Assembly: GCA_964451785.1 (NCBI GenBank)
Contig: CAYVJG010000011.1
Location: 1 to 64,000 of the forward strand
Length of the DNA stretch: 64,000 nucleotides
Source of the DNA: JAJYSO01 sp964451785
GTDB lineage: Bacteria; Bacteroidota; Bacteroidia; Flavobacteriales; Flavobacteriaceae
Reading direction: 5' to 3'
A model generated the notes under the pieces. The model was not told where the DNA came from, did not search any database, and worked only from the letters and a program-made list of their open reading frames with translations. Numbering within the stretch: position 1 is the first letter of the stretch; every line of letters starts with the position of its first letter. Positions 33,482 to 42,309 of this stretch are shown here, in pieces. The position numbers and the translations under genes were made by a program.

Positions 33482-34960
33482 TTAGTAGGCTTTCGCAAAT
33501 AATACGCGCTGTTTGGAAGGATTTCCAGTTAAAATACATTTACCTTCCTCATTATCAGAATCTAAAGGTATACAGCGAATAGTAGCCTTAGTTAATTGTT
33601 TTATTTTAGCTTCTGTTTCAGGAGTGCCATCCCAGTGTGCAGAAATGAATCCGCCTTTCTCTTTTAAGGTTGTTTTAAACTCCTCAAAGCTATCTACAGG
33701 GGTGATGTGGCTATCGCGATAGGTCTTGGCGCGTTCAAATAAACTGTCTTGAATTTCTGTCATTAATCCTTTAACGGTCTCTACAACCTTGTCTTGCTCA
33801 ACAAAAGATTTGGTGAGCGTGTCACGACGAGCTAGTTCAACGGTACCTTTTTCTAAATCTTTTGGACCAATGGCAATGCGCACAGGAACACCCTGCATTT
33901 CGTGTTGTGCAAATTTCCAACCTGGTTTGTAATTGTCACGATCGTCAAAGTCAACAGAAATATTTTGGGTTTCTAAGTCTGTTTTTAATTGAAGCGCAAC
34001 TTTAGAAATCGCTTCCAGTTGTTCGTCATTTCTATAAATAGGCACAATTACAACTTGTATAGGGGCTAAAGACGGTGGAAGGACTAAGCCTTGGTCATCA
34101 CTATGTGTCATAATTAAGGCCCCAATTAAACGGGTAGAAACTCCCCAGCTTGTTGCCCATACATAATCGAGTTGACCTTCTTTAGAGGTGTATTTCACGT
34201 CAAATGCTTTCGCAAAATTCTGTCCTAAAAAGTGAGAAGTTCCTGCTTGAAGGGCTTTTCCATCTTGCATTAAGGCTTCAATACAATAGGTTTCTTTGGC
34301 GCCGGCAAAGCGTTCAGTTTCGGTTTTAACACCTTGTATAACCGGAATAGCCATAAAGTTTTCTACAAAATCAGCATATAAGGCGTTCATGTTTTGCGCT
34401 TCTTCTATAGCTTCAGCTTCTGTAGCATGAGCTGTATGGCCTTCTTGCCATAAAAATTCAGCGGTACGCAAAAATAAGCGTGTACGCATTTCCCAACGCA
34501 TGACATTAGCCCATTGGTTGATTTTGATGGGTAAGTCGCGGTATGATTGAATCCAGCCTTTATAAGTGTTCCAGATAATAGCTTCAGAAGTTGGTCGAAT
34601 GATTAATTCTTCTTCTAACTTTGCATCAGGATCAGCTATGAGCTTTCCGGGGTTGTCAGGGTCATTTTTTAAGCGGTAGTGGGTGACCACGGCGCATTCT
34701 TTAGCAAAGCCTTCAGCATTTTTCTCTTCAGCTTCAAACATGTGTTTGGGAACCAATAATGGAAAATAGGCATTGCGATGCCCTGTTGCTTTAAACATGC
34801 TGTCTAGCTTATGCTGCATTTTTTCCCATATAGCATAACCGTGCGGTTTTATGGTCATACAACCTCTTACGGCTGAATTTTCAGCTAAATCTGCTGAAAT
34901 TACCAATTCGTTATACCATTTTGAATAATCTTTATCGCGTGTAGTGAGTTTCTTAGCCAT
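33482..34960 (-). CDS. proS: Prolyl-tRNA synthetase, archaeal/eukaryotic-like type
   Basis: This 492-aa class II synthetase charges tRNA-Pro. Motif 2 is visible around [25 protein letters not shown], and motif 3 in [22 protein letters not shown]. An anticodon-binding domain (about 285-390) precedes the C-terminal zinc-domain-like extension of the eukaryote-like class, ending in the characteristic Tyr (VLFAKAY). The editing insertion of the standard bacterial enzyme is absent. The frame starts at 34975, but the Met at 34960 ([16 protein letters not shown]) fits the family start. Confidence 0.93.
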   Translation of the reverse strand: MAKKLTTRDKDYSKWYNELVISADLAENSAVRGCMTIKPHGYAIWEKMQHKLDSMFKATGHRNAYFPLLVPKHMFEAEEKNAEGFAKECAVVTHYRLKNDPDNPGKLIADPDAKLEEELIIRPTSEAIIWNTYKGWIQSYRDLPIKINQWANVMRWEMRTRLFLRTAEFLWQEGHTAHATEAEAIEEAQNMNALYADFVENFMAIPVIQGVKTETERFAGAKETYCIEALMQDGKALQAGTSHFLGQNFAKAFDVKYTSKEGQLDYVWATSWGVSTRLIGALIMTHSDDQGLVLPPSLAPIQVVIVPIYRNDEQLEAISKVALQLKTDLETQNISVDFDDRDNYKPGWKFAQHEMQGVPVRIAIGPKDLEKGTVELARRDTLTKSFVEQDKVVETVKGLMTEIQDSLFERAKTYRDSHITPVDSFEEFKTTLKEKGGFISAHWDGTPETEAKIKQLTKATIRCIPLDSDNEEGKCILTGNPSKQRVLFAKAY

Positions 34961-35056
34961 AGGCTTTTGGCACAAATGTTGTACTTTAGTTAATAGTTTT
35001 TGAAGTTCGACAAAATTAGTTAATTTTATAAATCAAACAATAAAAAAGCCAATGTT

Positions 35057-36163
35057 ATGAATTTACTTAACAATTATAAGCCTTACAGGCTATATGTGGC
35101 GATCTTGATGCTGAGTACTTTGGTGCTGAGTTCATGTGGATCGTATACGAACGCTGGCTTTGATGGGATATATGCTGATCAGGGCCAAAACAGATTGCCA
35201 AATCAATCTGAATATCAACAATCAACACAAACTAATGATTATCAAGATTATTTTTCAACTCAAACACAACAAATAGAGCAGGCTCAAGACTTTTTGGACC
35301 GCTACGATGAAGATTCTGTGTTTACAGATACTGAATCTTATACTTCAAATCAAAACTATTCTCAAGAGAATAATCAGCAATATGCTGACAACTATTACGC
35401 CGATAATGGGGCGTGGGGAAGTAATCCTGCTCAAGTAAATGTAAACTATTATGGTGGAGGTTATTATGGAGGCTATTACGGAAATCCTTATATTAATTAC
35501 GGCTTCTTTAATTATTGGTATGGCAGTCCATATTACGGTGGTTATTATGGACCGTATTACAATTCTTGGGGCTGGGGATGGCCGTATTACGGTTTTGGAT
35601 TAGGCTTTGGTGGTATTTACTGGGGCTATTCTCACTATCCTTATTATGGAGGCTATTACGGTTATCCACACTACGGCTATGCAAGTACCTATCGCCGCGC
35701 TTATCAACCTAATCGTCGCAGCTATAAAAGAGATATTTATAGAAATTATGCACGTCGAAGTACAGCTAATTACACCGATCGTAATAGAAGAGTGCGCAGT
35801 ACATCTGATGTCAGAAGACGAGGAGCAAATAACTCAACTAATCGACGTGTCTATAAATCTTCAACACGACAACGTGTGCAAAGCTCTAGACGTTATATTA
35901 ATAGGCAGAATGATAATAGGGTAAGACGCCGAACCGTTACTCCGGCGCGGAAAGGGTTTTATAACAGTAGTTCTAATCGTCGAACTACACGTAGAGTGAC
36001 TCCTAAAGTGAATACTAATTCTAATTCTAACTATAATAATTCAACACGTAGCCGTCGTTCGTATACGCCTAGTACACAACGTCGTTCAACACCTACTATT
36101 AATCGTAGTACGCGCAGTACCGGTGGTAGTGGTACACGTTCAACGGGCAGTCGAAGAAGATAG
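35057..36163 (+). CDS. Lipoprotein with Gly/Tyr-rich and Arg-rich low-complexity domains
   Basis: This 368-aa exported lipoprotein has lipobox LVLSSC with lipidated Cys27. Three composition blocks follow: a Gln/Asn/Ser/Thr/Asp-rich segment (about 30-125), a Gly/Tyr/Trp-rich segment built on repeated YYGGYYG-type units (about 128-212), and an Arg/Ser/Thr/Asn-rich basic tail (about 213-368, with RRS, NRR and TRS repeats). There is no enzyme motif. It lies between divergent proS and an OmpP1-type porin gene 56 bp downstream, probably its operon partner. Function is unknown; surface adhesion or self-assembly is only suggested by composition. Confidence 0.8.
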   Translation: MNLLNNYKPYRLYVAILMLSTLVLSSCGSYTNAGFDGIYADQGQNRLPNQSEYQQSTQTNDYQDYFSTQTQQIEQAQDFLDRYDEDSVFTDTESYTSNQNYSQENNQQYADNYYADNGAWGSNPAQVNVNYYGGGYYGGYYGNPYINYGFFNYWYGSPYYGGYYGPYYNSWGWGWPYYGFGLGFGGIYWGYSHYPYYGGYYGYPHYGYASTYRRAYQPNRRSYKRDIYRNYARRSTANYTDRNRRVRSTSDVRRRGANNSTNRRVYKSSTRQRVQSSRRYINRQNDNRVRRRTVTPARKGFYNSSSNRRTTRRVTPKVNTNSNSNYNNSTRSRRSYTPSTQRRSTPTINRSTRSTGGSGTRSTGSRRR

Positions 36164-36219
36164 TCATAATTATTAGTTACACCGCCTATTGAGTTAAGGC
36201 GAGTTTAAATCCATTTAAT

Positions 36220-37728
36220 ATGAAGCGGATACTGTTTATAATATGTTTATGTTTTCAAATTTCATTTATACAAGCCCAGGATATAGGAGATGCTGTTCGT
36301 TATTCCTCTGATCAACTCAATGGAACAGCGCGATTTGTAGGAATGGGAGGAGCCTTTGGAGCTTTAGGTGGAGATATGTCTTCTTTAAAGGTGAACCCTG
36401 CTGGTTCAGCAGTATTTCTTGCTAATCAAGCTTCAGTGTCCTTAGATGTCCAGGCTTATAAAAATGAAACGAGCTATATGGATGGACGCGATTCATACCG
36501 CAATAATACATTTGATTTAAATCAAGCTGGTATTGTTTTTGTTTTTAACAATGCTTCGCAAGAAGACGCAGTGTCTCGATTGAGTTTTGGAGTGACTTAT
36601 AACAGAGAAAGCGTATATGATAATCGATTTACTGCTATAGGGACAAGTAATGAGAGCATAAGTAATATGTTTTTAAATTACGCTCAGGGCGTTCCATTTG
36701 AACTATTTGATCGCTTGAATGGCGAATCAATTTCAGATTTATACGCTTATTTAGGAAGTGCAAATACCGGGTTTAATAACAGTCGTTTACAGGCTGCTTA
36801 TTTAGGATATGAGGGTTTTTTATTTGATGCCGCTGATCCGTCTAATCCTAACAATACTGCTTATCTATCTAACGTTTCCGGAAGTAGTTTTGATCATCTT
36901 TATCAAATTGCCGAAGATGGCGCCAATGGAAAATTAACCTTTAACGGCGGTTTGGCTATTAATGATAAATTCTATTTTGGTTTAAATCTCAATAGTCACT
37001 TTATCGATTACGGCCGTTCAACTGTATTAAATGAATTTATAGCACAACCGAGTAATATTAATGAAATTAATTACCTCAATAACCTAGACGTTAAAGGAAA
37101 TGGATTTTCATTTCAAGTTGGAGGAATTGCGCGTTTAGGAGATATGTTTAGAGTAGGTGTGTCTTATGAATCGCCAACTTGGTATAAAATTTCAGAAGAA
37201 ACTACACAGTTTTTGCGTACCGATAGCCATGTTGATGGCGAGGCAATTGTCAATCCGCAAGTGGTTAATGTATTTCCTGATTATCGCATGCGCACACCGG
37301 GTAAAGTAACCGGAAGTATAGCGGCGGTGTTTGGTAATGTAGGCTTGTTGAGTTTTGATTATTCATATAAAGATTTTTCGAACACAGAGTTTACTTCTGA
37401 TGGGTTTAATGATCTTAATGTAGCAATTGGCGATCAGCTACAAGCTGTATCAACCTATAGAATAGGAGGGGAGTATCGCTTGCAAAATTGGAGTTTGCGT
37501 GCGGGATTCCGCTATCAAGAGAGTCCGTATATCGATAATACACTAAGTGATTTACGCGGCTATTCAGCTGGATTAGGCTATAATTTTGGCAACATGCGTA
37601 TCGATTTTGCTTATGATTTAGCTCAACAAGATTATAACCTTCCATTGTTAAATACAGGTTTTACTAATAAAGCCAGTATAGAAAATACGCTTTCACATTA
37701 TGTGTTGACCTTTGTATTTGCACTTTAA
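36220..37728 (+). CDS. OmpP1/FadL-type outer-membrane transporter
   Basis: This 502-aa protein has a signal peptide (residues 1-19, ending IQAQ). The FadL-family N-terminal hatch follows, recognisable in GTARFVGMGGAFGALGGDMSSLKVNPAG (about 28-55). The remaining residues form a 14-stranded type barrel, ending in a hydrophobic strand (SHYVLTFVFAL). The family carries long-chain fatty acids and other hydrophobic molecules across the outer membrane; the ligand here is unknown. It follows the Gly/Tyr-rich lipoprotein gene by 56 bp. Confidence 0.88.
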   Translation: MKRILFIICLCFQISFIQAQDIGDAVRYSSDQLNGTARFVGMGGAFGALGGDMSSLKVNPAGSAVFLANQASVSLDVQAYKNETSYMDGRDSYRNNTFDLNQAGIVFVFNNASQEDAVSRLSFGVTYNRESVYDNRFTAIGTSNESISNMFLNYAQGVPFELFDRLNGESISDLYAYLGSANTGFNNSRLQAAYLGYEGFLFDAADPSNPNNTAYLSNVSGSSFDHLYQIAEDGANGKLTFNGGLAINDKFYFGLNLNSHFIDYGRSTVLNEFIAQPSNINEINYLNNLDVKGNGFSFQVGGIARLGDMFRVGVSYESPTWYKISEETTQFLRTDSHVDGEAIVNPQVVNVFPDYRMRTPGKVTGSIAAVFGNVGLLSFDYSYKDFSNTEFTSDGFNDLNVAIGDQLQAVSTYRIGGEYRLQNWSLRAGFRYQESPYIDNTLSDLRGYSAGLGYNFGNMRIDFAYDLAQQDYNLPLLNTGFTNKASIENTLSHYVLTFVFAL

Positions 37729-37781
37729 TGGACTATTAACCTGAATTTGAAAGGTAGATAATCTGCTTTATAAAACTGAAA

Positions 37782-37820
37782 AAACGTCGCTTTTGTTTAG
37801 AAAGCGACGTTTGAATTTTT
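37782..37820 (+). terminator. Terminator after the OmpP1-type gene
   Basis: Perfect arms AACGTCGCTTT / AAAGCGACGTT with a 7-nt loop and a following T-rich stretch lie about 55 bp past the stop codon. Confidence 0.85.
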
Positions 37821-37846
37821 ATATAAGCGCTGTAAACTATAGCTTA

Positions 37847-37958
37847 TACCATAATGATTAAATGTTTGGTCTAATCTGTATTATTTTGTATTGGTATAAT
37901 GCCGTGGGTAACAGATTAATAGTGCAATGAGACTATGTAATTTGTCCATACGGTATTA
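37847..37958 (+). repeat. Dispersed MITE-like repeat, copy 3 (internally shortened)
   Basis: This copy runs from TATACCATAATG to CCATACGGTATTA. It keeps TTGGTATAATGCCGTGGG (37891-37908), a variant of the AATGAGAC core and the right end. It lacks about 15-20 bp between the AATGAGAC core and the right-end ATTT. Its last bases, TTA at 37956-37958, are the stop codon (TAA) of the DUF3276 gene on the minus strand. Confidence 0.7.
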
Positions 37959-38327
37959 AATGTCGTCAAAGTTGATGTTAGAAAAATTTTCAACATCAGC
38001 CGTTAGTGGTTCATTTTCAGATTTATCATAAGAACCGTCATAGTCTTTATCATGACGATCACTGATAACTTCTTCTCCACGTTCATTAATGATAAATGAA
38101 GTCATTTCGCTTAAGATGTCATTAAATTCGTTAAAATCTTCTTTATAAAGGAAGATTTTGTGTTTTTTAAAGAAAAAAGAACCGTCTTCGTTAGTAAATT
38201 TTTTACTCTCAGTAATTGTTAAGTAATAGTCGTTGGCTTTTGTGGCGCGGACGTCAAAAAAGTAAGTACGGCGTCCAGCTCTTAAAACTTTTGAGAGGAT
38301 ACCGTGTTTATTTTCATTTTCGCTCAT
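37956..38327 (-). CDS. PUR-alpha-like DUF3276 protein
   Basis: This 123-aa small cytosolic protein belongs to the Bacteroidota DUF3276 family, related to PUR-alpha single-stranded nucleic-acid-binding repeats. The core LSKVLRAGRRTYFFDVRATKANDYYLTITESKK (after MSENENKHGI) has the strand-strand-strand-helix pattern of a PUR repeat, and an acidic tail ends NFDDI. A regulatory nucleic-acid role is inferred from the fold. Met codons at 38333 and 38327 both fit; MSENENKHG at 38327 looks like the family start. The stop codon comes from the adjoining repeat copy 3. Confidence 0.85.
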   Translation of the reverse strand: MSENENKHGILSKVLRAGRRTYFFDVRATKANDYYLTITESKKFTNEDGSFFFKKHKIFLYKEDFNEFNDILSEMTSFIINERGEEVISDRHDKDYDGSYDKSENEPLTADVENFSNINFDDI

Positions 38328-38398
38328 AATCAAAATTAGGTTTTTATACCGTTACGGCCTCAAAAATGCTAAAAAAAACCCTTTTATACAAAAAAATC

Positions 38399-40156
38399 TT
38401 AATCTTCTTTTTGAGCGAGTTGCTTTTCGTATAGCTCTTTGTATAAGCCGTCTTTTTTAATGAGGCTGTCGTGTTGGCCTTCGGCTGTAATTCTACCTTT
38501 ATCTATCACAATAATTTTATCGGCATTTTTAACCGAAGAAATACGATGGCTAACAATAATGGTTGTTTTAGTTTTAGAAGCACTATTGAGGTTTTGCAGG
38601 ATGTGACTTTCCGTTTCTGTATCTACGGCAGAGAGACAATCGTCAAATAAAAATATTTTAGGATTTTGAATAAGAGCTCTCGCAATCGAAACACGTTGCT
38701 TTTGCCCGCCTGAAAGGGTTAATCCACGTTCTCCTAAAACCGTGTTGTAACCTTGGCTAAAGTTAATGATGTTTTCGTGAATATCCGCTTGATTTGCCGC
38801 TCTGTATACATCTTCGTCAGAGGCGTTAGCACGTCCAAATCTTATGTTGTCAATGATTTTATCACTAAACAAAAAGGCATCTTGGGGCACATAACCTATA
38901 TTTTTGCGCAAGTCATACAGGTTGAGTTGGTCAATGTCAATTCCATCAATGGTTAATTGCCCACTTTCAATATCATACAAGCGACCTATGAGTTCTAGAA
39001 TAGTCGATTTTCCGGAGCCTGTTTTGCCGATTATTCCTAAAGTTTGACCTTGTTTAATGCTAAAACTGACATCTTTTAAAGCCGTGATGTTGGTGTCATC
39101 GTAAGTAAAACTCACATGTTTAAACTCAATATTTCCTGTAATTTGATGTGTGGATTTAGTTTTGTTGAAAATTTCAGGAACTTCGTTTAAAAATTCGTTA
39201 ATACGCTTTTGTGAAGCTTCTGCTTGTTGAATCATATTGGTAATCCAGCCTACACTAGTTACCGGCCATGTTAACATATTAACATATAATAAAAACTCAA
39301 CAATGGTTCCAACATTGTCGATTTGGCCATTGATCAATAATTGTCCACCAATAAAAATAACTAATATATTACTTCCGCCAATGAGCAAGATAATTAAAGG
39401 TAAAAAGAAGGCTTGAATTTTTGCCAAATCGATTTGCTTGTCTTTACTTTCGTTAGATAACACTTCAAAGTCGTGATTTGTTTGCGGTTCTGTGCCATAG
39501 GATTTAATTACTGAAATTCCGCTAAAACTTTCTTGGGTAAACGAGCTGAGTTTAGATAAGTAAACCTGAACAATAGTACTACGCTTGTTAATAGATTGGC
39601 TTAATTTGTAAATCAAAAAGGATAAAAGAGGAAAGGGGACAACAGTATATAAGGTCAATAGGGGAGCTTTGTCTAGCATATAAATAATCACCACTATAAA
39701 CATGGTGACAGAGGAAACGCTATTCATCAAAGCTGGGCCTAAATAGAGTCTTACTTTTGAAACATCCCCGCTGATGCGATTCATGAGATCTCCAGTTCGG
39801 TTTTTCTTGTAGAAATTTAAGGACAGACGTTGGTAGTGTTGATAAATTTCATTTTTAAGGTCAAATTCAATATTGCGCGAGGCCACAATAAAGGTTTGTC
39901 GCATTAAGAAGGTAAAAAAAGCGGAGAGTAGGGCCGCACCAAAGGCTAGTAAAACAATCTGTAATAATTCGTGTTGGAAAGCAGCTTTGTCAGTGAGTGT
40001 TCCTGATAAATATTTTGCTATGATATCGGTGGCATTACCGATATATCGAGGTACATAAACAGCAAATAATCGCGCTAAGATGGTGATGATTAGCCCGAGT
40101 AGCATTTTCCATTTATACTTTATAAAATATTTGTTGAGATATTGTAAAGCCTTCAT
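38399..40156 (-). CDS. ABC exporter, fused membrane and ATPase domains
   Basis: This 585-aa half-transporter has six membrane helices in residues 1-320 and a C-terminal ATPase: Walker A GKTGSGKST, signature LSGGQKQRV, Walker B IFLFDDCLSAVDTET and the H-loop VSHRISSV. Its Walker B ends in Asp-Cys where most exporters have Glu-Ala. The catalytic Glu after the aspartate is therefore replaced (DDCLSA), as in the degenerate half of heterodimeric exporters such as TM287-type or LmrC-type proteins. No partner gene is adjacent. It is distinct from the MsbA-like gene at 19967, whose Walker B is canonical. Substrate unknown. Confidence 0.88.
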   Translation of the reverse strand: MKALQYLNKYFIKYKWKMLLGLIITILARLFAVYVPRYIGNATDIIAKYLSGTLTDKAAFQHELLQIVLLAFGAALLSAFFTFLMRQTFIVASRNIEFDLKNEIYQHYQRLSLNFYKKNRTGDLMNRISGDVSKVRLYLGPALMNSVSSVTMFIVVIIYMLDKAPLLTLYTVVPFPLLSFLIYKLSQSINKRSTIVQVYLSKLSSFTQESFSGISVIKSYGTEPQTNHDFEVLSNESKDKQIDLAKIQAFFLPLIILLIGGSNILVIFIGGQLLINGQIDNVGTIVEFLLYVNMLTWPVTSVGWITNMIQQAEASQKRINEFLNEVPEIFNKTKSTHQITGNIEFKHVSFTYDDTNITALKDVSFSIKQGQTLGIIGKTGSGKSTILELIGRLYDIESGQLTIDGIDIDQLNLYDLRKNIGYVPQDAFLFSDKIIDNIRFGRANASDEDVYRAANQADIHENIINFSQGYNTVLGERGLTLSGGQKQRVSIARALIQNPKIFLFDDCLSAVDTETESHILQNLNSASKTKTTIIVSHRISSVKNADKIIVIDKGRITAEGQHDSLIKKDGLYKELYEKQLAQKED

Positions 40157-40252
40157 ATATTGTGATAATCACGTTGGATTAGAGGTTGTTTGAATGTACA
40201 AAAAACCTAACTATTACATTTGAGTTTACTTTTTAGAAAACAGTAAATACAA

Positions 40253-40348
40253 ATGAATAAATTTTTGACAAAGATAAAAGTTTATAAGCGATTTGAACTG
40301 ATTGATTTAGCAATAAGTTTTGCAGTTACACGAGAAAATAAATTATAA
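40253..40348 (+). CDS. Possible very small ORF upstream of nusB
   Basis: A 31-codon ATG-initiated reading frame (MNKFLTKIKVYKRFELIDLA...) lies in the 285-bp gap between the ABC exporter gene and nusB. It is basic with a hydrophobic middle. There is no clear ribosome site, no family match I know and no promoter aimed at it, so it may be chance. I list it only because it is the only ORF-like content of this gap. Confidence 0.15.
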   Translation: MNKFLTKIKVYKRFELIDLAISFAVTRENKL

Positions 40349-40362
40349 ACCTCTTGCGCTTA

Positions 40363-40394
40363 TTGTAAGATTAATAAAAAAAGATGTAATTTTG
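40363..40394 (+). promoter_or_regulatory. Putative nusB promoter
   Basis: TTG (40363-40365), a 21-nt spacer and TAATTTTG (40387-40394) fit the Bacteroidota pattern, with the spacer at the long end. It lies about 48 nt before the nusB ATG and probably drives nusB-DUF1573-yajC. Confidence 0.5.
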
Positions 40395-40441
40395 CAGCCT
40401 GTTTTAAAGTTCATAATTATTACAAAAAATTAAGCCTAGCT

Positions 40442-41380
40442 ATGCTAACAAGACGTCACATTAGAGCAAAAGTCATGCAGTCTTTATATGCCTTTTGGCA
40501 AGATGAAAACGCTCAACCCTCGGCAATTAAAAAGAACCTTAACAAAAGCATGGCTGATATGTATGATTTGTTTTTGTTAGACCTCTCGCTCTTAGTAGAA
40601 GTTAAAAAACATGCTCAAGAATATATTGAACGCTCAAAGCAAAAATTTTACGCTACAGACGCCGAACGCCATCCAAATTTAAAATTTATCAACAATGCGA
40701 TAATAACGCGTTTAGAGACTTCATCTGAATTTAATGAAGCTTTAGAAGATCGTAAATTGACAAATTGGAATAGCGAGCCTACTTATGTACAGTTGATTTG
40801 GGAAAGTCTTTCTCAAGCTGATTTTTATGAAGAATACATGTCTGCTGAAGAGCAATCTTTTAAAGCAGATAAAAAGTTTATTGTACGATTCTTTAAAGAA
40901 ATTGTGGCGCCCAATGAAAAGCTTCACGATTATTTTGAAGATACTAAATTAACGTGGATGGATGATATGCCTATTGTCAATACGGCAATTGTCAAAACGA
41001 TTAAAAAGATTAAAGAAGACGAAAAATTCCAATTACCAAATTTGTTCAAAAATGAAGAAGATCGTGAATTTGCTTTAAAATTGTTTAGTAAAACACTCAT
41101 GTATAAGCACGATTTTGAACAAGACATTAACGACAAAACCCCTAATTGGGATCAAGATCGTTTGGCAGAAATTGATGCTATTTTAATAAAAATGGCGCTC
41201 TGTGAATTTGTTCATTTTTCTTCTATTCCTGTAAAAGTAAGTATTAACGAATATTTAGAAATAGCTAAGGAATATAGCACTCCCAAAAGTAGCGTGTTTA
41301 TCAATGGAGTATTGGATAAAATCTCTAAAGACTACGACAGCGAAGGAAAGTTGAATAAAATAGGAAGAGGATTAATGTAA
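40442..41380 (+). CDS. nusB: NusB antitermination protein, long Bacteroidota form
   Basis: This 312-aa protein is more than twice as long as the E. coli protein (about 140 aa). The N-terminal MLTRRHIRAKVMQSLYAF is the NusB start, and the C-terminal part (DRLAEIDAILIKMALCEF ... VSINEYLEIAKEYSTPKSSVFINGVLDKIS, about 235-300) is the RNA-binding NusB core, with the conserved helix ending in GVLDKI. The middle insertion of about 150 residues is helical and charged. NusB binds boxA RNA with S10 during rRNA transcription. The gene heads a cluster with DUF1573 (64-bp gap) and yajC. Confidence 0.88.
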   Translation: MLTRRHIRAKVMQSLYAFWQDENAQPSAIKKNLNKSMADMYDLFLLDLSLLVEVKKHAQEYIERSKQKFYATDAERHPNLKFINNAIITRLETSSEFNEALEDRKLTNWNSEPTYVQLIWESLSQADFYEEYMSAEEQSFKADKKFIVRFFKEIVAPNEKLHDYFEDTKLTWMDDMPIVNTAIVKTIKKIKEDEKFQLPNLFKNEEDREFALKLFSKTLMYKHDFEQDINDKTPNWDQDRLAEIDAILIKMALCEFVHFSSIPVKVSINEYLEIAKEYSTPKSSVFINGVLDKISKDYDSEGKLNKIGRGLM

Positions 41381-41444
41381 CAAATGTTTTTTTTGTTACA
41401 TTAGCATCCTAAATATTTCATAAATCTATAAAACTTAATTCAAC

Positions 41445-41912
41445 ATGAAGAAAACAATGTTACTTTTGGCCGCTGTGGCAATGATTAGTTTTACATCGTG
41501 TAAAAACAGCACTAAGTCATCAGATAAAGTTGCTGAAACTGCAAAAACAGAACAAGCAACGCCAGCAGCAAAAGACGCCTCATCAACAGAGTATCCGGAG
41601 ATTACCTTTGAAGAAGCAATGTTTGATTTTGGAACGATCAATGAAGGAGATGTCGTGACCCATGTATTTAAATTTACCAATACAGGTGATGCTCCTTTAA
41701 AAGTGCTTAAAGCACGCCCTAGTTGTGGTTGTACAGTCCCTTCTTGGTCAAAAGACGCAATTGCTCCAGGAGAAAGTGGAGAAATGACTGTTAAATTTAA
41801 CTCTAATGGCAAGCACGGTCACCAAAATAAAAGTGTTAGTTTGACTACTAATACTAAAAATGGACGTGAAGTGTTGCGTTTTAAAGCTAATGTTCTTGCT
41901 AAGAAAAAGTAA
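41445..41912 (+). CDS. DUF1573 lipoprotein
   Basis: This 155-aa exported lipoprotein has lipobox SFTSC with lipidated Cys19. After a low-complexity Thr/Ala/Lys linker it carries a DUF1573 immunoglobulin-like domain (about 48-152), recognisable by FDFGTINEGDVVTHVFKFTNTGDAPL and the CGCT motif (ARPSCGCTVPSW). Function is unknown; the family is abundant in Bacteroidota. It lies between nusB and yajC, 23 bp from the latter, suggesting co-transcription. The antisense ORF over it is a shadow. Confidence 0.88.
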   Translation: MKKTMLLLAAVAMISFTSCKNSTKSSDKVAETAKTEQATPAAKDASSTEYPEITFEEAMFDFGTINEGDVVTHVFKFTNTGDAPLKVLKARPSCGCTVPSWSKDAIAPGESGEMTVKFNSNGKHGHQNKSVSLTTNTKNGREVLRFKANVLAKKK

Positions 41913-41935
41913 TTATTAGTTAGTTATATATTATT

Positions 41936-42229
41936 ATGGAAGGTTTACAAAGTTTATTACCCTTTATTCTAATCATTGGAGTGTTTTACTTTTTTATGAT
42001 TAGACCGCAGATGAAACAACGCAAAAAAGAAAAGCAATTTTCTGAAAGCCTAAAACGAGGCGATAAGATTGTTACTAAAAGCGGGATGTACGGAAAAGTA
42101 GTTGATATTGTTGAAAGTGCAGGAACAGTTATTATTGAAACTGGAGCCGGAAAAATCACTTTTGATCGCTCTGCTATTTCTTTAGAAATGTCAGAAAAAC
42201 GCAATCAACCTGAGTCAGATAAAAAGTAA
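41936..42229 (+). CDS. yajC: Preprotein translocase accessory subunit YajC
   Basis: This 97-aa inner-membrane protein associates with SecDF and the holotranslocon. A single N-terminal membrane helix (residues 5-22, LLPFILIIGVFYFFMIRP) is followed by the signature QMKQRKKEKQF and a small cytosolic domain (KRGDKIVTKSGMYGKVV...GKITFDRSAI). Length is typical. It ends the nusB cluster before a strong bidirectional terminator. Confidence 0.93.
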   Translation: MEGLQSLLPFILIIGVFYFFMIRPQMKQRKKEKQFSESLKRGDKIVTKSGMYGKVVDIVESAGTVIIETGAGKITFDRSAISLEMSEKRNQPESDKK

Positions 42230-42254
42230 TCACTTTTGTAATCACTCTACACAA

Positions 42255-42289
42255 CAAAAAAAAGCAGCTCAATTGAGCTGCTTTTTTTA
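42255..42289. terminator. Bidirectional terminator between yajC and pepT
   Basis: A perfect palindrome AAAAAAGCAGCTCAA/TTGAGCTGCTTTTTT serves both convergent genes. Confidence 0.92.
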
Positions 42290-42309
42290 TAGGTAAAAAT
42301 CTGATGAGG

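Noticed and set aside
41435..41812. 125-aa open frame antisense to the DUF1573 gene
   Set aside because: The sense strand has a signal peptide, lipobox and recognised domain; the antisense frame has none.
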